Part shown: piece after piece, positions 22,386 to 35,700 of the stretch
How the letters are laid out: every line of letters begins with the position of its first letter
Position numbering within the stretch: the first letter of the stretch is position 1
Source: Sitta carolinensis
Lineage: Eukaryota; Chordata; Aves; Passeriformes; Sittidae
Assembly (NCBI GenBank): GCA_032173965.1
Contig: CM063294.1
Coordinates: 10,530,452 to 10,594,451 of the forward strand
Direction of reading: 5' to 3'
Length of the DNA stretch: 64,000 nucleotides
Program-made: the position numbers and the translations under genes
The notes under the pieces: generated by a model
What the model saw: the letters and a program-made list of their open reading frames with translations, nothing else
Told to the model about the DNA's origin: nothing
The model's database searches: none

Positions 22386-24385
22386 ACATCTCTGATCCAT
22401 ATGTATCAGCATCTCTTACCATGGCATTAGAAAAGTTTCCAGAAGCCAGGTTCCCCGCTGGCTGTGCACACACTGGAGCAGATGCTTGGATGCTGGCTCT
22501 GGAGCTCCCCAGTTCCTGGAGAACCGGCTCCTGATGGCATTGTGGGAGACCACACACTAAGGTAACAGACCTTTGAGTGATCAGGCCACGGGTGTTTACA
22601 TTTATCAACATGAAGCTCACTTCCCTTCTGCATCTCTAAAAGACAAGTATCATGGTATTGTTATTTTGTAGATTAAACCCTCTTGAACACACAAACGACT
22701 GGTTTGTCCCCAGTTATGTGACCAGACAGCAGTGCTTTATTCACACCTCAGGGTCTCTATATCCAGCATCTGTCCTAACCACAGCAGTCCCAGCTTCTTC
22801 ACTGACACAATACACATCACTGCATTGGTAGAGCTCAAAAAAAAAATCATGCTTTGAGGCAAACTGTTACATGGATATATTTATTGCATTGCAGTCTTAG
22901 CAATTTTAAATATAAACAGATCTGAAAAGCAGAATATTGCAAATTCAGTATTATTCAATATGTTCATAGCAGCATCAGCTTCCTAAGAAACAAAATGTTT
23001 AGGAAGACAGAGAAGGAATTACAAACGAGTTACACCCTCCTTTATCAGCATCTGACCCAAAGATGGAACTGCAGCTGTGAAACACATATTGAAGTCACCA
23101 AATGTGACCTTGAAGACATCAGTGATTCCAAGACTGAAGAGTGCTTTTGTACCTGATTCCCCACATGGTTTTTGTGTGCCAAGGTGAGGTTAACTAACAG
23201 TCAGGAGCCTGGAGAGGGCAGAGGGTGGATGTATCTGCATTACCTGACAGAGAGAGTTTGGATAACAACACTTGGCACTTGTAGAGCATTTTCCACTTCC
23301 CCAGCTCCTCTCAAGACAGGCAGGGAGTGCTCTTGGATGTGTTACAGCTGAGGAGTCAGGGAGAGGGATGGAAGTGACTTGCCAAGGCCATTCAGGGAGC
23401 CAGAGGCAGTGAAGAGAACGGAATTTGTCAACCCCTGGCTTCCAATCCCACGTCAGTCTGGTGGCTCGTGCTGCTCCTCTGTGGCTCCCTAAGGAAGTTT
23501 TACAGGTGACTGATTATTAACAAGCCCCAACCCCTGCAACTACAGTGGGTGTGTGCACCACTTGAAAAGAGGTCAACCCATCTGCTCCCCTTGTAATGCC
23601 CATTTTAGTTTTAGGCAAACCAAACATTTCTCTCATCCTCTCGGAATAATGTGTCAGCTGAAGACACCTTGGCACAGCTGCACTTTGCTCTGAAGCAGTG
23701 GAAATCAGAAGCAATCGCTATAGGAGCAGCTTTCATTTCTTTCCTGAGGGAGAGCACTGCTCTTCTGAGAGGAAAAAAGGATGGATATGTTTTCACACAA
23801 ACCAATCAAACTACTTTTCATTCTAAATGAATACAAGACTGACTGAAAGTCTCAGGTGTACTAATTTTTTTTCAACAAAGTCATCCAGGTGTACACCAGA
23901 AAGCTAGAAGCTAATAAGAGTTATCCAGGGATATTGGGAGGCATTTTCCTTCCCTGACAGGCCTTCACTTCCACCAGCTAAGAGCAAGAGCACTTACAGT
24001 GACATCTGAAAGGACTAGTAAACATGAGACAAGCATCTCTGCTATTTCCCCATTAAAGTAGTCTTTTCTCCTGAACTCCAGGAAGCCAACAAGGAAAACC
24101 AAGCCTCCTCCATCCCCACCTCAAAAGGGCAAATTTGCTTCCTTCCTTCTTCTCCCACTGGTTTTCCTCTGCAGAATGTTAAGAGGCAGGATCAAGCATG
24201 TCAGCCATCAGGGGTGGAGCCTGGCAGAGTTTCCAGGGGCAGTTCAGGTGCTGTGAAAGGCTCACAGCATAAGGGAGGCTGCACTCAAGAGCTGGCTCAG
24301 CATCCTCCCCTTTATCTACAGAGCTCAACTGCCTGGTGCTGGCAGGATTGTGCCCAAGGCACAGGCTAGAAAGCCCCTTCCCATG
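22386..24385. other. Intergenic or distal LSM11 3' UTR, nothing coding recognised
   Basis: Ordinary-composition sequence. On the - strand AATAAA occurs near 22876-22881 (tttatt on +), a candidate distal poly(A) signal if LSM11 has a long 3' UTR. I cannot show that transcription reaches here. Confidence 0.4.
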
Positions 24386-24389
24386 TCAA

Positions 24390-24635
24390 GCAGCTATCAC
24401 CCCTGGAGTAATTCCTCTCCTCTCCTCTCCTTTGCCTAATATCCCATTCAATGCTACTCTCTGTCAGTGTGAAGCCATTCCCCCTTGTCCTGGCACTCCA
24501 GGCCCTTGTCAACAGTCCCTCTCCATCTTTCCTGTAAGCTCCCTTCAGGTACTCAAAGGCTGCAATTAGGTCACCCCAAAGCTTCTCTTCTCCAGGCTGA
24601 ACAATCCCAACTCCCTCAGCCTTTCCTGGCTTGCA
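24390..24635 (-). mobile_element. CR1 LINE internal fragment
   Basis: Reverse-complement CR1 sequence upstream of the usual 3' end: tgtgaagccattcccccttg, tcctggcactccaggccc, ctgcaattaggtcacccc and ctccaggctgaacaatccca. Confidence 0.85.
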
Positions 24636-24639
24636 ATAC

Positions 24640-27600
24640 TTTAATTACAATCAGAATTTCACAAATTCTGTAAAAACTTACTTTTCCAATACTATTTCTA
24701 GTCAGCAGCAGCCTTTCCTAATGTTATAACAGACTGTCTTTGGATTGCTTTTAATACAAACTTCAATTTTTTCAAGCCAATGTCAAGAAGCAAAAGCATG
24801 AACTGAAGTAGTTCTGGGCAGCAGATGCTGCAGACTTCAGCATCCATATTTTACACTTGGCAGTGCAGGCAGGAGACAAAACACCCTTATATTAATTGGC
24901 AGTATTTGCCTTTATGCTCTGAGGCAGACACTGGTATATACCTGAGCAGCTTCTCAGGCAAGGCTGAGGAAATCCCAGCATCACCTCTGAAGAGGTGCAG
25001 CACTGTGCCTTCCAATTTTATCCAGTGGCAGAGCTTGCAGTGTAAGTTGGTGCTCATAACTCTGATCTGTACAATCAAAGAGAAGAAGCTTACCTGGAGA
25101 TAAACATCTTCAATAAACTCAGTGATTTCAGTCTGCTGTCCCTGCTCCATTTCCCATCAAGATTCTGGATGAAATAATTTCCACTCATCTCACTTAGGTC
25201 AGTGCCAGTAAGAAACAGAAAGGGTGAGTGTGGGCAGAATGTTGGACAGAATGTCAGATTCAATAAAAATGAAACACCTTTTTTCTCTGCCTCTTTTTAT
25301 CCTGCACACCTCTTCACCCAGTGATTCACAGGTGCAAGTGGGTGACTGCAACAACTAGGAAAACTCAGCACTTCATGAAGGAAAATAAGTAACAAAATTA
25401 TTTTTAAAAGTTTCAAAAATCAGTTTACTCCAAAAAGCAATAAGATAAATAGTTCTCCTGACCAAACAATTCCAAAAATCTAAAGAGAACAGTATGAAAA
25501 TCAAGACTAGCCAAAGGCTCTCAGGATTCAAAACTGGATGGAGTAACATTCCTTAGGGAAGGGTAAAAACCAGTGGGCACTCAGGCCTGCTCCTGCTGAG
25601 ACACTGCCCTGCAGAGGGGATGCTGCAAAAGAAAGTGAATCCAAACTGAAGGAGAAGAAGCAGATGGAAAACAGCACTCACTGATTAATTCAGAAATCAC
25701 CCGTGCAGGACATGCTAAGTACCTCACTCCAGGGCAGGAAAAAACCTTCCAGGCAATTAATGAGCTGGACAAGCCAGTTCAGAGAAGGAACCAAACCCAC
25801 ACTTTTTTATAAGCTTTTTTTTTTTCCCTTTGCCCTTACCTTTTCTACTACCACAGACCAAGAAGTGTTTGATAAAAATGAAGAACCTGTGCAAAAACAT
25901 TTCCTAAGAAATAATCCCAGACATGAGAAATTATTTCAAAACTTTCTCAAATTATCCCAATGCTTCTTCAAAGTTATTGCAGAGAACTGCTCTCTGCAGG
26001 AACTGGGAACCTCACCCCAAACACACTTTAAGAACCATTGCTGAGCACCAGGCTGAGCAAAGGCCTGGAAATACAAGACAGATGGCAACCTGTGGATCCT
26101 TTCCAGGGAGGTTTCCATATTTGCCCAAAGCTTTTCCACTCTCACGTTGCTGTTTCTTACCCTTCATTCCTTAGCACAAAGACTTTAGTGTGTCTGCACT
26201 CACAGCACCACTGCAGCAAGAGAGGAAGGGCTGGGAGCAAAAAACTTTTTCAACAAAAAAATTTATGTTGAGTTTGGAAAACTATAGAAAGAAACAATTA
26301 AAAAAACCCACTGAAAACCAAAGCTCATTTGTTTCCAAAGGTTGTTTTCTGTTTCTTCTTTTTTTTTTTTTTTAAACAGATTTAGAATGCTTCAGTGAGG
26401 TAGAAGGATCCATTTCAGAACATGACATTCAATTTTATTTAAAGAGCAACATTATTTGAAGTATAGAACAAGCAAGTGATAACACACCTACAGGATCACT
26501 TGCTTCATCACAATCACGATGCTTAAAAGAGACAAAATCCGTAAGATAGCATTTTAATAACGCATTTAAAAAATATACAATGCCAGAAAAAGTGGGAAAA
26601 GGAAGACATTTTGGAAGATCTGAAGCTGTAGAAGAGGAAGCAGTATTTAGGAAGCAGCTGGGAAATAATGAGAAAGGTGGACAGGAAAGTAGGAAACAAA
26701 GAACCAACAAATAATTTATTAAGTCTAAATTGGAAGAAAGCAGTTTAACCAACTTCACAGATGAGAGGAGGAACATCTTAACAATGAGGTAGTGCAAAAA
26801 AAAAGTAGATAAACTATAATCCTTAACTGGGTTTGCTCACCAAGGTGATGATTCTGGAAGAACAGGTCAGGGATGACATAAAAATCAAGGCACAAACTTA
26901 AGTCTAAGCACCAGCATTTTTCATACAATGTAAACAAAGAAACTCATAGATGTGAAGGAACAAACATCTGTAAGGTTTCAGGGAATAACCTCTTATGAGA
27001 GGAAACACTGAGACTTCCAGCAGCAACTGAGAACTTAGGGAAGCGTCAATCAACAAGGAAGGGCAGCACAGCCACAAAAACATTCATAGTAGCTGTATCT
27101 CAGTTAATGCACAAGATATAAACTAGGCAGACCAACAGAATTAAGAATATGAGGTGATGAAAAGCAAGAATTCAATGAGCTGTCACTGCATATCAGCTGA
27201 GGGTGATCGGACACCCTTAGGTCAAATATGAAGAGGAGAGGAGAGGTCAAAACCAGTGGCCTTTGGTAGTAATAGAAAAGGCAGAGAGGAGTCATCCCAA
27301 ACAGCTGAAATAGAAACAAAGCTGCCAGAAAACAGAGAGCAAAATCCCCATAACCAAAAACATAAGGAAGAAATTATTTGCTTGCAATAAAAGCTGCTGG
27401 GAAGTCAAGAGCTGAGATAAGCACCTTGTTTCTAACTTCACATGTTTCTAGTAATTTGTGAGGGTTCTGGTTAGTATGTAGAAAGCCAACCAGGAAAGGG
27501 TGCAGAAAGCCAGGACAAGAACAGTCTTTGGAAACCAGAGTTTAGAATGTCCTGAGGAGACAAAGTACTGACAGGAGAAAGGGGAAAAAAAGAAAAAAGG

Positions 27601-29382
27601 GAAAAACTGCAGAGCACATGAACAGTAAAGAAGGGAGGGGAAACAAGAACCTCCATGAGAAGAGTCTTTTCAGTGCCTAGTCTCAGTTCACAGAGGGATG
27701 GGATTACAGCAGTAAAGCAATGTTTCAGAAGAAGCTGTAGGGAGTATTTAATTTCTTTTCCTTTTTATCCTTGATGAAACTATTTTGCCTCAACAGCACT
27801 TTTTATTCTGTCCCAGGCTGAACTTGGCTTTGAGCTCAGTGGCTGAGCTCATCAAGCCCCATGTCATATGAAATGTTGACATAAGTTTCAAGCTCCCCCA
27901 GAGGCAAACAGCTGCTTTGTGTGTCCAGAATGCCTGCTAAATGATTACTGTGATTCACCCAAACACCAGACATATCCTAACGACCAAGCAAGCAGAATTT
28001 TGCATCTCCAGCAACAGAAATTCATGTCACCCACAGTACAGCCACTCAATTTGAGAACTCAGGGCATCTATATGCAATGTAAGTCCTGCTATAAAGCAAT
28101 TTCCCAACTTCAGCTTAAACACACACAGCTGCTGCAAAGCACAAGGCAGTTGAGATGAATACAGAATAGCAGCATGAAATCTCCTTTCACAACAAAGAGA
28201 ACAGGCTACATAATGGAACAGTTTCATTTACCCTCAAACTTCTGCAGGTAGGTTTTTTGGAAAGCAGATTATACCTGCAGAACCCTGGCCTGACGTGCAA
28301 TAATTCAACAGCCTTGCTAAAATACTGATCAGTGGAGTTTGACTTCTATACTTCAAAACCTTTTCAGGCACATCTCCAAAGCTCAATTGGAATTAGATGG
28401 TGCATCCTTCATGTGGACAGGGAAGACCCATGAAGATTGTTGCTCCATGAGAACTGCTGGAGACTCAGCAGCTCTGGTTTCAATAGAGGGAGCCTGAAAG
28501 GTGTGCAAATACAGGACAGGTGTGCTCAGCACAAACACACCTGAGAAACACCCAGTCCTTGCCAGCTTCACTGTTACACTAAGCAGCAAGTGGGTGAAAT
28601 ATAAAGGATAGTTTTCCATCTTTACCCACAAATAAACTCCAAACAGGGAGGTCTCTGGATCAGCTACATCATCTGCTTGCTGGTGACGCAGGGCCAAAGC
28701 ACAGCAGTACAAAGAGAGCCTAAACTTTGATACTGGAAACAAGTTACAGTCCTGCCATCACCCACATTAAAAGAGCAGTTTACAATTAAGAGGTTTTCTA
28801 TCAGAAAGGGCATTATAGAGCTAACTATGGCAAAGAGGCCAGTAGCCATCAGCAGGATGTGACTCCAATGTTTTATAAACTATTTCAAAATGACTGCCAG
28901 AATTATGTCTGGAAAAGAGGACGTCCTTGTAACAGCAGCAAAGAAACTGTTGGTTGCATTAGCAATTTCCTCTTGATATTACTCACAATGTGCAAAAGAC
29001 CATTTCTGATTTATTGCAGGTCCAGATCTTATCCTTAAATGTGTGCCACAAGTAGCTCCTGTAACAGAGTATACCAAAATTCTCTTACAAGCCTCTCCAA
29101 TGAACTCCTTTTTAAGAAACAGTGGGATCTGTGCTTAACTCCCTCATATCACAGAAATGACTGCATTGCTGACCTTCTCCTGAGACCCCCAACAGGGATC
29201 TATGGAGGCTGCTTTGGCATCAAGCCCAGGATGCTCAAGTTACAATTCTTTCCCCTACCTTGTGGTGGCAATGGGAAACCAGCCACGGTACCATCTTACT
29301 CAAAGACAACTCTAAATAGCAATGGGAGCTGCAGCAGCAAGTCATGCTATCAAATAAATACTCTGACAAAGGCTCAGCCAGG
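24640..29382. other. Region downstream of LSM11, possible 3' UTR; no gene recognised
   Basis: No recognisable exon or repeat. A purine-rich + strand around 26.6-27.7 kb is open in places but matches nothing I know. The part nearest 29383 should be LSM11 3' UTR; its extent is unknown. Confidence 0.5.
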
Positions 29383-29766
29383 TCAATGTGCTAAATGGAC
29401 AAGCAAGACATTCTCTCCTCGAATAAAGATCTGGTTGATGTGGCGTGTGAACACCTGCTGGTAATCCACCCTGGGCCGCCTCCTGCGGGACCGGCTCCTC
29501 GCTCGCGCCCCGGCAGCGCTGCCCCCCTCGGGGTGGGCAGTCCTGCTGCCCACATCACCTTCACTTCTGTCACCTGAGGCCGCCTTGTCTCCAGCTCTGC
29601 CCGAGGGTTTCTGCCTCTCCCGCTCCTCTTCTGCTCTCCCTCGTCCAGATCCAGCTTTCAAACTCAGTGTCTGAGAGTCATTTGTCAGGACTTGCTCCTC
29701 CGAGACAGTCTTTGAGTCAGCTCCCTTCTTCCCCGAGGATTGCTGCAGCTTGAGTCTGTCAAAGAG
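29383..29766 (-). CDS. LSM11: LSM11 exon 4 (C-terminal Sm2 and stop)
   Basis: The acceptor is CCTTTTACAG. It encodes [19 protein letters not shown], an acidic/basic insert rich in Arg and Ser, and the conserved end [28 protein letters not shown]. Length is 128 codons with the stop. Confidence 0.95.
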   Translation of the reverse strand, partial: LFDRLKLQQSSGKKGADSKTVSEEQVLTNDSQTLSLKAGSGRGRAEEERERQKPSGRAGDKAASGDRSEGDVGSRTAHPEGGSAAGARARSRSRRRRPRVDYQQVFTRHINQIFIRGENVLLVHLAH

Positions 29767-32700
29767 CTGTAAAAGGACAGTTGTATCTAGGACCACACTC
29801 ATAAAACAAGGGAGGCCAATTGTTCCACACTTCTACATTGTGTTTTCATGTACAATCCCAAATCAGCTCACAAGACACAGTGACAAATCTCCATATTTGC
29901 TTACCAAAGTCAAATAGTGACAGAAGGTGAATGAACTTATTGCATGGTCATGACTGTCTTAATGTGAGCACCAAGGAATTTAATTTTGGGAGCAACACTG
30001 CTGTGTGGTAACCTTTAACTTTGGTCAGAAGAAACAGGGATACCAAGCTGCTCCTACAGCTCACTTTTCCCCATGTTCTTTTAATGTTGTCAGACAGTTT
30101 TAGAGACATTTCCATCCTTGTGTCATGAATCCCCAAGAGAAGTGGCCTCCATTAGCAAAGTCTGTACACTGAAAAACTGAGGGAACTTTTGTGTTCCCCA
30201 CAACAAACTAAAAGATGACATGTGGGTATTCTGGGAGGTGAGCAGACCACAAACAACAGAAAAATAATAAAAGCTACAGCAGCAGACCCAAAGCACTGTA
30301 TGAACTCATTAATCTAAGAATACATGGTGCTGAAACTGGAAAAGAAATTGCTTTTACTCTGGCAGCAGACAAGCTTTTATGAAATAATGACAAATGAGGT
30401 TTTTGGTTAGCCTCTCTCTTCCCAGCAACAGGATGGAAAGCCAGTGCCTGTGAGAGTGAGCTAAAGGAACAATGACAACTTGATTATTTTTAACTAATCT
30501 TTAAAAAAAGGAAGGGTGGGATCTATCAGAAAACAGATTTAAATGGCAGGAATTTGAAAGCAAACTCCTCACAATGAAACAGTTTAAATGTTTTTGTGAT
30601 GCTTCTCTGATGTTCAAAAGGCCTGGAGCTGTTGCCATTCAATGGGCACTGCCCTGTCACTTTTTTTTTCCCTTCATTGTTTAGAAGTTCATCTATCTTC
30701 TCTTCAGTTGTCAGCGTGGTAAACAACTCTATTTGCAGCTGGATCCTAGAGAGTGGAGAGCTTTGGAGATCTTGGGCTTCACAGTACCCAGACTGGAAGC
30801 TCAAGTGACCAAAGAGCTGTGTTGTTTCTCTGGCTGCAGACACAGACTGTGCCATGAGGAACTTCAGTAGCAGAGGGATGCCCTGCCACATCTCCTGGCA
30901 TGAAAACATGGGCCTGACCAGCACAGGTGCAAAAGCCACACAGAACAAATTCCACATCAAAACCCACAGAGTGAGCTTCTTCACATTACATTAAGCAGTG
31001 GCAGCAGCTCTGATCTGATTCTACTACTAAAGTACTTTCAGAAAGATCAGAAAACACTTTGGGTATTTTTTTTTCTCAGTCCAAGTTATTTTAGAGGCAT
31101 CTGTAATAAAAGGAGGTAAAGTATTTCAAATGTAAACATGGGCTCCAAATCAGTACTCCCCTTCTATTACTTCAAAAAAAGAGATCCTAATAAGAAAGAA
31201 AACAGGAGGTCACCTACTCGAGTCAGGGAGAGCTGAGGTTCTGCATAGAAGGCTTTGCCCATTACTGGTTTCCTGTAAGTCTCATCCACATCTGTCAGGG
31301 CCTAAAAAAAGATAAAAGAAATGGAAAGATTGAAATTAAAATAAAACATGAAGCAGCTTTGGACCAGCTTTGTGTCAAAGCATTATGAAATTATGTTCTG
31401 GAAGAAAATCCATCCCAGGAACAAGCTGTGCTTTGGACCTGGTTTGTTAATCATCTAAATTGTATTGAGGTATAAAAGCAGCAGCAAAGTTCATTCTGCA
31501 TTACTTGCAAAAAGTCTGTGACCCTTGCCTGTGAAATCATTCCCTCTTCCTCGTTTCCAGACTTTTCACACCTCCAGGTTCACAAATATTTAATAGCTGC
31601 TTTGCCATCTACTGTCTTTAAGATCTTCACAAGGTAGAAAACAGGGAAAAGATTTTGTCACTGGCAGCTCAGTGATGGTAGTGAAAGAAAACAGGGAAGC
31701 ACCCACCCTACAGAAAGATTGGGTTTTGCAGAGAAAGCTCTGGAAGTTTCTGATATTCCTCATATTCTATCTTCCTGTGCACTTACACAAAACCTCTGAA
31801 GATGTTGGGAACTCTTCAAAGCTTCTCTCTCACCTAAAACCTCTCTAAGATGGTTGGGCACCTCCCAGATGTACCAGTCCAACACCAAGTACCACTTAAG
31901 TCTGAAACCCAGCACTTGGTACCAGAACAAATTAGTTTGTGAACCACAAAAACATATTAACCTTCCCCATAAGTATCAACAGTTACAAACTAAGGGCTGG
32001 AACAATAATTACCATATTCCAGAATTTGTCAAATGCAACCAAAAACCCAGTGCAGACTCCACGAAGCCCTTTGAAAGTGCGGATGTGGACATTGATCCTG
32101 ACACCATCTCGGACACAGCGATGGAGTTCCCCAGGGGGCTGCCTTCATGGACTAGAACAGAGAGAGAACATCACCAGTCTTCACCAAAATATACAGAATG
32201 ATAGAATGCAATTGTAGAATGGCCTAAGTTGGAAAGATTGATTAAAGATCATCTTCTTTCAACTCCCTGCCAGAGGCAGAGACGGATTCCATTAAACCAA
32301 GGCTGCTCAGAGTCCCATCCAGCCTGGCCTTGAATACTTCCAGGGTTGGGGCAGCCAAAGCTTCTCTGGACAACCTGTGCCAGGGCCTCATCACAGCCAA
32401 CAATTTCTCTTTAATATCTTATCTAAACCTACTTTATTTCAGTTTGAAGCCATTCCTGCTTTTCCTGTCACTACATATTCTTGCAAAAACTCTCTCTGCA
32501 GTATCTATCTATCAAAAACTATGTAGAAACCCACTCTATGTACAAGTATGGCACAGCTTGGCACAACACTTGTGTTCACAACAATAGCAATGAAGAAGCC
32601 CCAAGCACTGTAGCACACTGTGGTTGCCATTACCAGACCACCAAAACTCTTCTTACAATGGGGAAAGCCAACACTGCAGACAATATGAAGGTTTTGCTTT

Positions 32701-35700
32701 ACATAGCCCACAGCCAAACCAGCCTTAGCTGAAAATCTTTTTGCTACATTTCAAAAACATGCCAAGTAATCCCAACTGTAAATAAAAGTGGTTGAGAGAG
32801 AACAGAAAGCTCATGGGGACAGAGTGAGTTCCACAGAAAAGACAAATGCCTGGTTAAGGCTACCTCAGATTAGTTACGAGCTGCAAATAAAGAATTGTAG
32901 CAGATTTGTTCCTTTTCTTTACAAGGGGATTTCTGAAACAATGAATGACTCAAAATCCTTCAACTTACTAAACTGGACCAGTTTAAACTGATGAAAATGC
33001 ATTGTTTCAGTTACGATTTCAGCAGCCAGCTGAAAATCCTTCAAAGTTGTACAAGTTTTTGGCAAGAAAATAAAATTGCTCTAAGGAGCAGCCAGCAATT
33101 AAACCATGCTAAAGCCCAGGGCAATAATGCTTTAACCAGGACAGAAGTGAAGGAATTCAGTAAAACATACAGCTTGCCTGGCTCACCCAAGCCTTGCCTG
33201 CACACCAGAAATCTTTGCAAATGTAACTTATCTAGAGGGGTAGATATTATTTACACCTTCCACCCATGCCTTGGTACCAGTTTGCTTGTGCAAACACACC
33301 CCAGGACTCTGCACAATTCCTATTAAGGGTCAGGGAAAAGACTTAATCCAAAATCTCACATGGTTCTCCACGTTAATAAAATATATGAGCCAGAGATGAC
33401 CTCTCACCCTGTGCCTTAGGGACTGTGCATTCATTGATTTGCACAGCAGAAAATGCTTCTTGTGAGTGCAAAGTGACTGTAAACCAGCTGATCTGCAGGA
33501 CTGGGCTGCAGGGTAATTCATGGCCACAGCAGGGAAATCTACATCACTTTCCTCCAAATTAACCTAATCACATTTATTTTTTGAGATCCATTGTGTTCTT
33601 GCCAGCCCTCTCCAGCTGGATAACTGCAGGAAATTGGTCTCACACAGAGCATAAGCTGTCTCAGCACCTCCCAGCCTTGCTTAGGGGGTCTTTCCATGAG
33701 TCTCTGTCTCCTTCAGCTGAACTGAAAACAAACTTATGTTCTGAATTGACAGATCCATCACAGGAGCCACAGATGACACCATCACAATATCAAATTGATG
33801 CTTCCAATCACAAAACAGTATTTTTTCTAACCAACCCTGAGAACTTACATAACAATTTTAAATCCAGACTTATTTTTAGATTTTAAGTTCCAATACTCCC
33901 TTTAAGTAGAAACTCTACAACTTCTTACAGTATTCTACATCCAACCCTTACTTTCAACCATGCCTCTGCCTCTCAGGAGAACACTACAGAGCTCTACCAA
34001 ATCTACACTCTGCCCACTTTTCCTTGCTGTGTAAGGTTCTGGCTCCTCCTGGCAAATCTCCAGTTTCATCTGAGCAAAAGGGCAGAACACATCATCCAAA
34101 AATCCTTCAACAACCCGACATTCTCAGAAAAAATAAAACCAGCAAGGCAAGGCATTTATTTTTGGAACACACCTCCTCTGCAAGCAGGCTCTGCACACAA
34201 CTGAATCTGCCTGCGCCTTCTGTGTTGTTAAGGACAAGCATGAACAATGTTTCAATAGATAGGAAAAAAAGTTACCTAGTTGGTACTCAAAATCCAAGCC
34301 CTACCTGTATAAAATAAACACCTGCCAAATACCAGGACTCTGAAAAATGACTCAATAACTATTGTCAGCAGAGGGCAAGCACCCTCAAAGAGTGAAAACA
34401 AAGGCCTAAACTCTGGTTAAGTTCAAGTCCTTGTCCTCAGGGCAGATTCTATTAAGAGGCAAGATTAGAAAAACCTCAAGAGAAAAGCTGAAATAACTCA
34501 GAACGCTGTCAAGCACCTTTCCACCTGCCCTGCACATGAATTCTCTGCCCCTTGAATGCAAAGTAACAGTAAATAGCTTCTCCTGAACCAATCCAACATA
34601 GTCCAAGTTCCAACCACCTGCGGTGCAGACACCCCCCAATCACAGGGAAAGCACACAATTTTGGCTATAAATCACTCTTAAAACACCCCAGGCTGCTGAG
34701 TAGCACTTTCTGTATCAGTTGTGCCAGTCTTCTTTGAAGACTGGATGTGTGGATAATAGGTATGTGTTCTTAATGATTCTTAATTTTTACAGGGCTTTTT
34801 TCCCCCCTCAGTTTTCATCACCAGTGTAAACTGAGATTTTTTTATTAAGATCTGAAATCAATATTTAAGGTCAGCTTTCTGGAAATCCTCTGCCAACAGA
34901 ATCTCTGCATTTGTGCAGAACACTAAGTGTGATACTTAAGATCGTGCACCATCTATAGCGATGAACACATTATGTTTTAGTGTCTAAACAAGAAAAAGCT
35001 TTTGCCTTGGGCATTCAGAATTGAACATTTTGGGCTTTGCCTATTTAGAAAAAAAATTAAGGGTGATGGCGGAAAAGTAATTTGATTTTAAAACGAACCC
35101 CAGTGTTTTAATTAAGTGCACTAAAGTTACATTTCACCTGCCAGCAATGCCATTTGATTCTTGGTGCAGAGGCACAAGTAGCACCTCTTCATGTTTAGGG
35201 GATGTTTACCCTGACCACACATATGACATTTTTACAAGAAATATGTACCATCCTCACAGCTGGTGAATTTACATGACAGCTGTCTCACACCTCAATCCAC
35301 TGTTCTGCCATCCTGTTACCAGAAATGCCAGTACTTCTGACTGCAGGATGTTTGGTTAGCAACCAAGTAACAGCAGTGTGTTACAGACTTACCCTGTGGT
35401 TACGGTTTAACTACGGCCTAGACTGACCCAAATATCACTCCTGGTCTAAAATAGTACTTTTGAGAATACAGCAGTGTCTCATCCCTTTTTCTCCTTAAAA
35501 CCAAGAGGATGTATGTAATTCACCAATTACCAGAGCAGAACATCACAACAAAAAAGAGTCATCTCTGTGCCAGTAGCTCTGTGAGATGCTGTTCCTCATT
35601 GCTGCACACCATTTCAGAGAATCACGGAATGCCTGCGTTGGGAGGAACCTTAAAGCCCATCTCGTTCCAATCCTCCTGCCATGTGCAGGGACACCTTCCA

